From an uncultured Eubacterium sp. (GTDB lineage Bacteria; Bacillota_A; Clostridia; Lachnospirales; Lachnospiraceae), in NCBI GenBank assembly GCA_947653505.1, contig CANTHI010000193.1:1-7032 (forward strand): 7,032 nucleotides of DNA, given 5' to 3'. The position numbers and the translations under genes were made by a program. This document shows positions 1-6,064 of this stretch, in pieces. The notes beneath the pieces were generated by a model that saw nothing but the letters and a program-made list of their open reading frames with translations, was not told the DNA's origin and made no database searches. The first letter of the stretch is position 1; each line of letters begins with the position of its first letter.

Positions 1-1
1 G

Positions 2-781
2 AAATCAGAATTTACGGGCGGTATCGGGGTTTCGAGTATTATCCGGACGGCAGAAAAATATCAGATATGTATATTCTGGCTTGTATTATATGTATATCAG
101 GTGTGTAAGGATATGGATAGTCCGGGCGGTACATTTATTATGACTGCCGGAATGATGCCTACAAATGGATTGATTGGTATTTGTGAGTTGTTTATAAACA
201 GACCGTTCCTTGCAAAAATGAAAAATATAGCAGAAATTTTTCTGCATGGCTTGGCGGTGCTGGTTTGTACAGGCAGAGTCCATCTTCTTAACTTTGTGGC
301 GGCATATCAGGAAATTATGGAGATGAAAAACAGTTTTGGAGGCAGCCTGACGATTCGTGAAAGAACGATATCTGTGACAAAAATGATACAGAGCTCATTT
401 CTCGCATTATCGTCAGATGCTTCGGGAAATTACCTGTGGAGGAATGTAACGTCAGGTGTTTCTGTTTTATGTGCAGTAATTATAGTATTGATGATAGTGG
501 GTGCGTTTTCTAACTGGCATATAAAGTTTGTCAGGATAGCCTGCTTATGGACGGCATTTTCCTTTGTTTTGTTTGTGATTCTGAACTGGTCACCGCAGGA
601 ATCTCCGTTGTTTGCAATTTTATTTTCCTGGGCATTGATTCCATTGTTTCAGATGGGTGTGGATTTTTTGATTAAGAAATTTGGGATGAATGTCAAAATA
701 GTTTATGGATGCATCGTAGTGACAATGCTTGTGGTCAATCTGACAGCTTTGATGGATATTCATAGATTTTTGTATGGATGA
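2..781 (+). CDS. C-terminal part of a polytopic membrane protein, GT-C (PMT/ArnT-like) glycosyltransferase-like, cut by the left edge
   Basis: The frame is open from base 2 to the TGA at 779-781, giving 259 visible residues. A GTG at 101 could start a shorter product, but there is no good ribosome site before it and the coding-like sequence continues upstream, so I read this as the tail of a longer gene. Hydrophobic segments lie at about residues 21-34, 153-170, 176-195, 201-223 and 233-248, and a roughly 100-residue more polar stretch lies between the first and second. The segment NWSPQESPLFAILFSWA (about 195-211) is an aromatic/proline-rich loop entering a membrane helix, as often seen in GT-C proteins that use polyprenyl-phosphate sugars. 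The catalytic N-terminal loop of that fold would lie outside the window, so the family call is inference. The next gene starts 19 bases downstream, consistent with one operon. It could equally be a non-enzymatic membrane protein of a glycan locus. Confidence 0.6.
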   Translation, partial: KSEFTGGIGVSSIIRTAEKYQICIFWLVLYVYQVCKDMDSPGGTFIMTAGMMPTNGLIGICELFINRPFLAKMKNIAEIFLHGLAVLVCTGRVHLLNFVAAYQEIMEMKNSFGGSLTIRERTISVTKMIQSSFLALSSDASGNYLWRNVTSGVSVLCAVIIVLMIVGAFSNWHIKFVRIACLWTAFSFVLFVILNWSPQESPLFAILFSWALIPLFQMGVDFLIKKFGMNVKIVYGCIVVTMLVVNLTALMDIHRFLYG

Positions 782-786
782 ATTAC

Positions 787-792
787 AGGAGG
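787..792 (+). promoter_or_regulatory. Ribosome binding site that fixes the methyltransferase start at 801
   Basis: A perfect AGGAGG sits 8 bases before the ATG at 801. An in-frame ATG at 774 overlaps the end of the preceding gene but would place this Shine-Dalgarno sequence inside the coding region, so 801 is the better start. Confidence 0.85.
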
Positions 793-800
793 AAAACAGT

Positions 801-1442
801 ATGGCATTTGAAAATAATCTGGGTGGAATACGGGCATTTGGAAGAAGGATGATTCTTCCGGCAGAAGAAATGAAAAATTTGATAAAAACAGAGCTGTTAG
901 ACAAATATCCGATTCGGAAAGTTATTGACTTTGGGGCAGGCACGCTATACTGGTCGGACTGGTTCCAGGAACAGTTTTCCGGAACGGGGGGGGGTAAAGT
1001 GTACCCTGTGGATATTATATTCAAAAAAAATGTGCCGGATACGAAGATGCAGTGTTACGCGTCCATAGAAGAACTTCCCAAAAAAGAACTTCCCAAAGAA
1101 GCACTTTCAAAAGAAGAGGATGATCCGGTTCTCTTTTTTATCTGCGATGTAATCCATCATCTTCCTTTAGGAGAATGGGAAGCGTTAAAACAGAAGGTAA
1201 TCCGGCAGTGCCGATTTATTGTAGTCAAAGATATCAGCTGTCATTACAGATTCAAAAACTGGATGAACCGGATGCATGACAGAATCATCAATGGCGAAAA
1301 AATACATGACGTAGATCCGGATCATCTGATCGCCGATTTGCGGATGCATGGATATCAATGTATGTACAAAAATCTGCATAAGCTGTGGTACTCACACTTT
1401 ATCATTCTGGCTGTGAAAAAAAGCGTAACAGGTCAGCAATGA
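801..1442 (+). CDS. SAM-dependent class I methyltransferase
   Basis: This 213-residue soluble protein has a class I (Rossmann) methyltransferase layout. The SAM-binding motif I is VIDFGAGTLYW at residues 41-51. An acidic residue after the second strand is in VYPVDI (D71). FFICDVIHHL at 112-121 matches the motif region that follows SAM binding in many small-molecule and glycan methyltransferases. The C-terminal strand pair (about 184-206, ending HFIILAVK) is typical of the fold. Substrate is unknown; given the neighbours, a glycan, sugar or lipid-linked intermediate is the likeliest target, by inference only. Two features are odd. Residues 63-65 (GGG) are encoded by a run of nine Gs at 986-994, and residues 91-105 are three imperfect five-residue repeats (ELPKK, ELPKE, ALSKE). 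It starts 19 bases after the preceding gene and ends 39 bases before the next. Confidence 0.85.
   Translation: MAFENNLGGIRAFGRRMILPAEEMKNLIKTELLDKYPIRKVIDFGAGTLYWSDWFQEQFSGTGGGKVYPVDIIFKKNVPDTKMQCYASIEELPKKELPKEALSKEEDDPVLFFICDVIHHLPLGEWEALKQKVIRQCRFIVVKDISCHYRFKNWMNRMHDRIINGEKIHDVDPDHLIADLRMHGYQCMYKNLHKLWYSHFIILAVKKSVTGQQ
986..994 (+). repeat. G9 homopolymer inside the methyltransferase gene
   Basis: Nine consecutive Gs encode part of Thr62-Gly-Gly-Gly65. As written the gene is in frame. Adding one G places a TAA directly after the run. Losing one G gives a stop (TAG) about two dozen codons later. Either change removes the second half of the enzyme. Confidence 0.9.
1071..1115 (+). repeat. 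Three imperfect 15-base tandem repeats within the methyltransferase
   Basis: Units at 1071-1085, 1086-1100 and 1101-1115 encode ELPKK, ELPKE and ALSKE. The first two differ at one base and the third has diverged further. The unit is five codons, so copy-number change would keep the reading frame and only lengthen or shorten a charged surface linker before the DVIHHL motif. Confidence 0.85.
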
Positions 1443-2545
1443 TAAAACAATCAGGAAGCCTGGTATGGAGAACATGATGTTATGAAAAAAGATGTGTTAA
1501 ACATAGATATAGTATCTTTTCTGTCGTATGGTTATATCTATATTCCGATTGTGCTATTTCTTATTTTCTGGATAAAAAGTACAGTGGCTGTGATCGTGCT
1601 CCTGTTTCTGGCAGCTGCGTTTTGCTTCTGCCTGCTGGAAAAACGTTTTGCTAAAAGTAGAGCTCCGGCATCGGATCTGTATTTGGATCTGTATATTTAT
1701 GCAGTGGTACTGGCCATTATTATTGTCTGGTGTGTGATATCGGGACTGGGTGGTTATACAAAACAGGCAGGAGACTGGTCAAAGCATAATGTGATGTTAA
1801 AAACACTGACGGAAAATGACTGGCCGGTATCAGCAGAGTGGCAGGGGAAGACAGGAGTAATTTGCTATTATATTGCATACTATCTCGTTCCGGCCCTGGC
1901 CGGAAAGCTGGCTGGAATGGAAGCGGTACAGCAGATGACGCTGGTATGGAGTGTTATTGGAATCTTTTTATGTGTATATAATGTATGCAGACAGTTGCGT
2001 GAAGGAGCGTACTGGAAGTATATGCCGCTTGCAGTATGTTTCGGAATTATTTTATTTGCGACATTTCAGGTGCCTATGACAGGGATTTATCATAGCTGGA
2101 ATCCACAGGATGCCGCTGACGGGGTACACTGGATGAGCCAGTCGGTACGGATACAGTATACGTCAAATATAGCCAGTCTGCGTTGGGTATATCCGCAGTT
2201 TATTCCGGGAATCCTGACGGCATCGCTTCTGCTGGGAAACAGAAAACGATATGATATGTGGGGACTGCTGTGTGTTCCGGTGATTCTGTATTCGACTTTT
2301 TGCTTTGCCGGATTTGTGCTGATTTTTGCGGCTGCGTTTATGGCTGATCTATGGAAGGAGGGCAGGTGCTTTTCATGGAAGCTGCTGTATGACAGAAAAA
2401 ATATATGTCTGCTGCCACTGCTGGCTGTTCTTATTATTTATATTGGGGCGAATGTCCTGCAGGAAAAGCCGGATGGGGTGCAGATGAAATTTGTGCTGAT
2501 CCATTACAGTTCCAATAAGATGCTTTTTATTCTGTTTCAGGCATC

Positions 2546-2983
2546 GTGGATATTGTGGATTCTGCTGCTGGCGCGGCGAAAGAAGAATTTTTATGGAAAT
2601 GGCTTTTGCCATCCTGTGTCTGCCTGTTTTTTATTCCTTTTGTTACGTTTGGATACTGGAATGATTTTTGTATGAGGGGCAGTATACCGGCATTATGTTT
2701 TCTGTGCTTTTCAGTAATCGGAGAGTTTACCGGTTCTGTACAGGAAAGGGGGTGGGGTGGGATGGGATGGCATGCGGGACTGATTGCCGTATGTCTTGTG
2801 ATATCCGGATGGGGAGCTTTATGCAATTCTTATCATGAGACTGTACCATATGGGTTTGGCAGGGAAAACAGATGTGATCCTTTTGAAAGTTTTTCCAGGC
2901 TGCTGGACTCTGGCTATGATATACCTTATCAGTATGTCTGCTATGAGACGGATGGTATGATCCAATATATTTTGAAAGATTAA
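2546..2983 (+). CDS. Orphaned C-terminal frame of the frameshifted membrane protein
   Basis: This frame is open from 2519. Its first possible start is a GTG at 2546, which has no ribosome site, and the first dozen residues are not membrane-protein-like, so independent translation is unlikely. From about residue 14 (EEFLWKWLLPS) it reads as the missing C-terminus of the gene starting at 1482. There are hydrophobic helices at about 17-37 and 45-60, the segment NDFCMRGSIPAL at 39-50, and another helix near 78-93. A soluble tail of about 50 residues ends in YILKD. The motif NDFxMRxSIPAL recurs, as I remember it, in large uncharacterised membrane proteins of Firmicute polysaccharide loci; that is recollection, not a search. 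The stretch at 2748-2766 that encodes WGGMGW has a quadruplex-type G pattern. Confidence 0.6.
   Translation: MDIVDSAAGAAKEEFLWKWLLPSCVCLFFIPFVTFGYWNDFCMRGSIPALCFLCFSVIGEFTGSVQERGWGGMGWHAGLIAVCLVISGWGALCNSYHETVPYGFGRENRCDPFESFSRLLDSGYDIPYQYVCYETDGMIQYILKD
2748..2766 (+). other. G-quadruplex-type motif on the coding strand
   Basis: Four G tracts of 5, 4, 3 and 3 bases are separated by loops of 1, 1 and 2 bases, followed by another GG. This satisfies the usual G3+/N1-7 quadruplex rule with very short loops, and the RNA transcript would carry the same motif. Confidence 0.75.
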
Positions 2984-3008
2984 GATGTGCGCGGCAGCAT
3001 TGTGTCTG

Positions 3009-3026
3009 TAACATGCAGGCATGTTA
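3009..3026 (+). promoter_or_regulatory. Perfect 18-bp dyad upstream of the MBOAT gene
   Basis: TAACATGC and GCATGTTA flank a two-base AG centre, with all eight positions matching. It lies in the 83-base gap, 40 bases before the acyltransferase start and 25 bases before its ribosome site. There is no T run after it, so it is not a normal intrinsic terminator. It could be an operator half-site pair or a short mRNA hairpin. No convincing -35/-10 pair was seen nearby, so the regulatory role is inferred. Confidence 0.45.
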
Positions 3027-3050
3027 GGAAAAAGGAACAGAAAAGAGAAA

Positions 3051-3056
3051 AGGAGA
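3051..3056 (+). promoter_or_regulatory. Ribosome binding site of the MBOAT gene
   Basis: AGGAGA lies 10 bases before the ATG at 3067, which supports that start. Confidence 0.75.
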
Positions 3057-3066
3057 TAGTTTACCC

Positions 3067-4545
3067 ATGCTTTTTAATTCCATAGATTTTTTAATTTTCT
3101 TTCCGGTTGTTCTGATACTGTATTATGCAATACCATCCAGATTCCGGTATCTCTGGCTGCTTGCTGCCAGCTATTATTTTTACATGTGCTGGAATGCGGA
3201 GTATGCGCTGCTTATTTTATTTTCAACAGTTGTTACCTATACAGGTGCCCGCCTGCTGGAAAACACCGGGGGGGGGTATTTTGGAAAGAGAAAGCTGATT
3301 GCGGGCGGAAGCCTTGCGCTGAATCTTCTCGTATTGTTTTATTTTAAATATAGCAATCTGGCAGTGCATCTGTGCAGTGATTTTTTCCGGGCCCTGCGCA
3401 TTCCGGTCTCTATTCCTGCATTTGATGTTTTGCTGCCGGTAGGCATTTCCTTTTATACTTTTCAGGCAATCGGATATACGATAGATGTATACCGGGGTGA
3501 TATTCATGCGGAAAAAAATTTTTTCCGGTACGCGTTATTTGTTTCGTTTTTTCCACAGCTTGTTGTAGGCCCGATCGAACGGTCGAAAAATCTTTTGAAA
3601 CAGCTTGCCGTACCGCAGCGGTTTTCGTTTACAAGAGCCGCAGACGGATTATGGCTGATGCTGTGGGGATTTTTTTTGAAGATGGTGCTGGCTGACAGGA
3701 TTGCCATATTTGTCAATACGGTTTATGCGGATCCGGTGACTTACGGCGGATGGTATCTTGTCATAGCGACTGTATTATTCGCGTTTCAGATTTATTGTGA
3801 TTTTTATGGTTATTCGGTGATAGCGATGGGTACGGCGGAAATGCTCGGCATACAGCTGATGGAAAACTTTGACGCGCCGTACCTGTCCTTGTCCGTATCC
3901 GGATTCTGGAGAAAATGGCATATTTCCCTGACGTCGTGGTTTAAAGACTATCTCTACATTCCGCTGGGAGGGAGCAGAAAGGGAAAACTGCGGAAATATC
4001 TGAATAAACTGCTTGTATTCCTGCTCAGCGGATTCTGGCATGGGTCTAAGATTTCGTTTGCCGCATGGGGGCTTTTGAATGGATTTTATCAGGTGGCGGG
4101 GGAAATCCTGCAGCCTTTGCGCGATAGGGCGGTAAAAATCCTGCGTCTGAACAGAGAGTCTTTGGGACATAAGCTGGCGCATATGGCAGGTACGTTTCTG
4201 TTGGTAGATTTTTCCTGGATTTTCTTCCGGGCAGACCGTTTTCTGGAAGCGTTTACCATCATAAAACAGATGGTTACGGTGAAAAATCAGTGGATTTTAC
4301 TGGACGGTTCCCTGTATCAGTGTGGACTGGACAGCAAAAATTTCTGGTTGATGTTGATCTGCTTGTGTGTGCTTCTGGTGGCGGATTACTGGAAACGAAA
4401 AGGAATCAGGGTCAGAAAAGTGATCGAGGCGCAGGATGCGTGGTTCCGGTGTCTGTTTTTCGTTTTTGCGGTGTGTGTCATTGCGGTAACTGGTATCTGG
4501 GGACCTGGATATGAAGAAGCTGATTTTATCTATTTTCAATTTTAG
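3067..4545 (+). CDS. MBOAT-family membrane O-acyltransferase (AlgI/DltB type)
   Basis: This 492-residue polytopic protein has the hallmarks and usual length of AlgI-like MBOAT acyltransferases. Visible blocks are FFPQLVVGPIER (161-172), FWRKWHISLTSWFKDYLYIP (280-299) followed by LGGSRKG, and SGFWHG (321-326). In the last, His325 matches the conserved MBOAT active-site histidine; His285 lies in the other conserved block. DFSWIFFRAD (381-390) is the usual C-terminal motif. Family members sit in the cytoplasmic membrane and move an acyl group, often acetyl or D-alanyl, from a cytoplasmic donor towards an extracellular glycan. The SGNH-type gene starts 11 bases downstream, the classic partner arrangement (AlgI with AlgJ/AlgX, DltB with DltD). 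No dltA or dltC is in the window, so an acetyl-type acylation of a surface polysaccharide is more likely than the Dlt pathway. A nine-G run encodes Gly68-Gly70 in a polar stretch between hydrophobic segments. Confidence 0.93.
   Translation: MLFNSIDFLIFFPVVLILYYAIPSRFRYLWLLAASYYFYMCWNAEYALLILFSTVVTYTGARLLENTGGGYFGKRKLIAGGSLALNLLVLFYFKYSNLAVHLCSDFFRALRIPVSIPAFDVLLPVGISFYTFQAIGYTIDVYRGDIHAEKNFFRYALFVSFFPQLVVGPIERSKNLLKQLAVPQRFSFTRAADGLWLMLWGFFLKMVLADRIAIFVNTVYADPVTYGGWYLVIATVLFAFQIYCDFYGYSVIAMGTAEMLGIQLMENFDAPYLSLSVSGFWRKWHISLTSWFKDYLYIPLGGSRKGKLRKYLNKLLVFLLSGFWHGSKISFAAWGLLNGFYQVAGEILQPLRDRAVKILRLNRESLGHKLAHMAGTFLLVDFSWIFFRADRFLEAFTIIKQMVTVKNQWILLDGSLYQCGLDSKNFWLMLICLCVLLVADYWKRKGIRVRKVIEAQDAWFRCLFFVFAVCVIAVTGIWGPGYEEADFIYFQF
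3268..3276 (+). repeat. G9 homopolymer inside the MBOAT gene
   Basis: Nine Gs form exactly three GGG codons (Gly68-Gly70). One fewer G leads to TGA about seven codons after the run. One extra leads to TAA about two dozen codons later. Both would remove the catalytic blocks. Confidence 0.9.
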
Positions 4546-4549
4546 GAGG
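4544..4549 (+). promoter_or_regulatory. Ribosome binding site of the SGNH gene, overlapping the MBOAT stop codon
   Basis: AGGAGG begins inside the TAG stop at 4543-4545 and ends 7 bases before the ATG at 4557. Ribosomes ending the MBOAT gene would uncover or re-use this site, suggesting coupled translation of the two partners. It also favours 4557 over the in-frame ATGs at 4563 and 4566. Confidence 0.85.
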
Positions 4550-4556
4550 GAAATCT

Positions 4557-5948
4557 ATGCGTATGATGAAACGAATCTGTTGCTGTCTTATAGCCACAGG
4601 ACTGCTGATGGTTTCTCTTGGATGGCTGACAGATCTGATGGAAAGAAAATTTAGCGTATTTAAGTTTCATAATTTTTTTGATAAAAGTAAAGATTTTGAT
4701 GTATTGTTTTTCGGGACAAGCCATGTACATAATGGGATTTTACCTATGGAGCTGTGGGATGATTACGGAATAGCTTCTTATAATTGTGGCGGAAATGGCA
4801 ATGTGATTCCGACCATATACTGGACGATGAAAAATACATTGGATTATGCAGAGCCGAAATTAGTTGTTATTGATGGTTATTTGCTAAATTTAGATATAAA
4901 GACAAACAGGTTTTCAGATGTACACGGTTCAATGGATGCATTTCCATTAAACAGGACGAAACTGGCGGCCATATGGGATTTGCTTCATGATGAAAAAATG
5001 GAAGAACAGATCAGACAGGGAACATGTGCAGATGCAGCAGAAAGAAAGAGTCTGAATCTTTTGTGGGATTTTTCTGTATATCATTCCAGGTGGAGTGAAC
5101 TGGAAAAAAATGATTTTCTTACAGAATACTCAAAAGAAGCAGGGGCAGAGGCTATCTATGCTGTAGCGGTACCGGATCAGGTACCTGAAGCTGCTGCAGA
5201 TGTCTGCCTGCAGGGGGAAACGGCGGGGACGGAGTACCTTGGCAGGATGATTCAGGAGTGTAAAGAACGTGGAATCCGTGTGCTGCTTACCTATCTGCCA
5301 TTTCCGGCTTTTGAAGAGCATTGCAAAGATGCAAACAGATTATATAAAATTGCAGAAGAATATGAGGTTCCTTATATTAATTTTCTGGATGAAAAAGTAG
5401 TTAATTTTGAAACGGACTGTTATGATCCGAACTCTCATTTAAACGCTTCCGGTGCAAGGAAAGTGACTGATTATCTGGGAGCATATATTACAGAACATTA
5501 CGATATTACGGATCACAGAAAGGAGGCAGCATACAGCAGCTGGCAGGAGGATTTGGACGCTTATCAGGATCTGAAAGTAGAAAATTTGAAACGATGGCAG
5601 GCGCTGGGAGTCTATCTGATGTGTCTTTCTGATAAAGATTACAATGTCCTGATAGAGACAGAAAATCCAAAAATCTGGAAGGACAAACGTTATCATGCCT
5701 TGTTTCAGAATATAGGTCTGGATACCGCACAGGTTACAGAACATACAGATGCTGTATTCGTGGAGGAAGCAGGAATGTCGGCAGAGTATTTTGAGGATTT
5801 TTGCGACTGGCAGCGTTTTGGCCTGAATGGCGGGATGGAGCAGGATGCAGACCTGCGGATTACTGTGTTTACGAAAAATCTGATGGAAATAGCAGATACG
5901 GCTGTTTTTATATTACAGGAAGATACGTTTATCCGTCAGACAGGATAA
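4557..5948 (+). CDS. Membrane-anchored SGNH-type acyltransferase/esterase-like protein (AlgJ/AlgX/DltD-like role) with an extra C-terminal domain
   Basis: The 463-residue protein starts with a short basic stretch and one hydrophobic segment (about 7-24), predicting an N-terminal anchor with the rest outside. SGNH elements are visible: DVLFFGTSH at 48-56, where Ser55 is the likely nucleophile; NCGGNGN at 76-82, supplying the Gly/Asn oxyanion block; and DPNSHLNASGARK at 290-302, with candidate Asp290 and His294. The Asp-His spacing is one residue longer than the common DxxH. A strand VVIDGYLLN (103-111) fits the fold. Such proteins act with MBOAT partners to place or handle acyl groups on exported glycans; here the partner gene is 11 bases upstream with its stop inside this gene's ribosome site. 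Residues about 345-463 form an additional domain after a charged linker (about 320-345), with LSDKDYNVLIETE and DLRITVFTKNLMEIADTAVF. It is not part of the SGNH core and I cannot name it with certainty. Confidence 0.85.
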   Translation: MRMMKRICCCLIATGLLMVSLGWLTDLMERKFSVFKFHNFFDKSKDFDVLFFGTSHVHNGILPMELWDDYGIASYNCGGNGNVIPTIYWTMKNTLDYAEPKLVVIDGYLLNLDIKTNRFSDVHGSMDAFPLNRTKLAAIWDLLHDEKMEEQIRQGTCADAAERKSLNLLWDFSVYHSRWSELEKNDFLTEYSKEAGAEAIYAVAVPDQVPEAAADVCLQGETAGTEYLGRMIQECKERGIRVLLTYLPFPAFEEHCKDANRLYKIAEEYEVPYINFLDEKVVNFETDCYDPNSHLNASGARKVTDYLGAYITEHYDITDHRKEAAYSSWQEDLDAYQDLKVENLKRWQALGVYLMCLSDKDYNVLIETENPKIWKDKRYHALFQNIGLDTAQVTEHTDAVFVEEAGMSAEYFEDFCDWQRFGLNGGMEQDADLRITVFTKNLMEIADTAVFILQEDTFIRQTG

Positions 5949-6051
5949 ATCTGGTTAAAAAATGTCAGAACTATATCCGGCAGGCTGCATGACTGCACGG
6001 AAGAATCAGGGAAAAAGATCTGGATCGGATTGGGAAGTACAGAAAAAGTAA

Positions 6052-6057
6052 AGAGGA
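6052..6057 (+). promoter_or_regulatory. Ribosome binding site of the glycosyltransferase gene
   Basis: AGAGGA lies 7 bases before the ATG at 6065. The earlier ATG at 6058 is out of frame. The preceding 116-base gap otherwise shows no clear promoter, terminator or small gene. Confidence 0.65.
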
Positions 6058-6064
6058 ATGGAAA

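Larger units (their letters stand above)
1482..2983 (+). pseudogene. Large polytopic membrane protein (GT-C-like), split by a frameshift near 2575-2595
   Basis: The first frame runs 1482-2675 (397 codons before its stop), and the natural continuation is in the -1 frame, ending at the stop 2981-2983. Joined, they give about 500 residues, a usual length for GT-C-like membrane proteins. Many hydrophobic segments are visible, starting at about residues 18-50, 69-90, 126-143 and 151-169. A loop with GDWSKHN (97-103) and DWPV (113-116) follows the second membrane region, where such proteins often carry conserved acidic and aromatic residues. The first frame is convincing through LLLARRKK. After that it becomes an implausible tail, while the other frame gives the coherent FLWKWLLPS followed by a hydrophobic segment. 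One extra T in the T5 run at 2588-2592 would join them. I see no canonical slippery heptamer. The start at 1482 has only a weak GGAG upstream. Function is inferred as lipid-linked sugar or glycan handling; no family is certain. Confidence 0.7.

Noticed and set aside
774..800. Methyltransferase start at ATG 774
   Set aside because: It overlaps the previous gene and swallows the perfect AGGAGG that serves ATG 801.
1023..1030. A8 run in the methyltransferase, and T8 run at 3670-3677 in the MBOAT gene, as further contingency tracts
   Set aside because: A/T runs of this length are common in such coding sequence (AAA AAA and TTT TTT codons) and carry far less weight than the G9 runs.
2571..2600. 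Programmed -1 ribosomal frameshifting as the explanation for the split membrane gene
   Set aside because: No canonical X XXY YYZ heptamer is in register. The AAG repeats and T5 run do not give good re-pairing for both tRNAs, and I saw no obvious downstream stem. A plain indel or sequence error is simpler.
2972..3000. Promoter with TTGAAA at 2972 upstream of the MBOAT gene
   Set aside because: At 17-base spacing the -10 position reads CAGCAT, matching only three of six consensus bases.
3775..4182. Minus-strand open frame of 135 codons opposite the MBOAT gene
   Set aside because: It lies wholly inside a gene with clear MBOAT motifs, its translation is low-complexity and not protein-like, and no ribosome site supports it. 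Other minus-strand frames in the window were dismissed for the same reasons.
5177..5188. 12-bp palindrome TCAGGTACCTGA in the SGNH gene
   Set aside because: Short, inside coding sequence and explained by ordinary codons. No second copy or regulatory context was seen.
5801..5992. Plus-strand frame overlapping the end of the SGNH gene
   Set aside because: It is an out-of-frame shadow of the SGNH C-terminus without a ribosome site, although it runs into the gap.
5949..6064. Promoter or terminator in the 116-base gap before the glycosyltransferase
   Set aside because: No stem followed by a T run, and no -35/-10 pair with acceptable spacing. The TGCA repeats there give only a weak four-base pairing.
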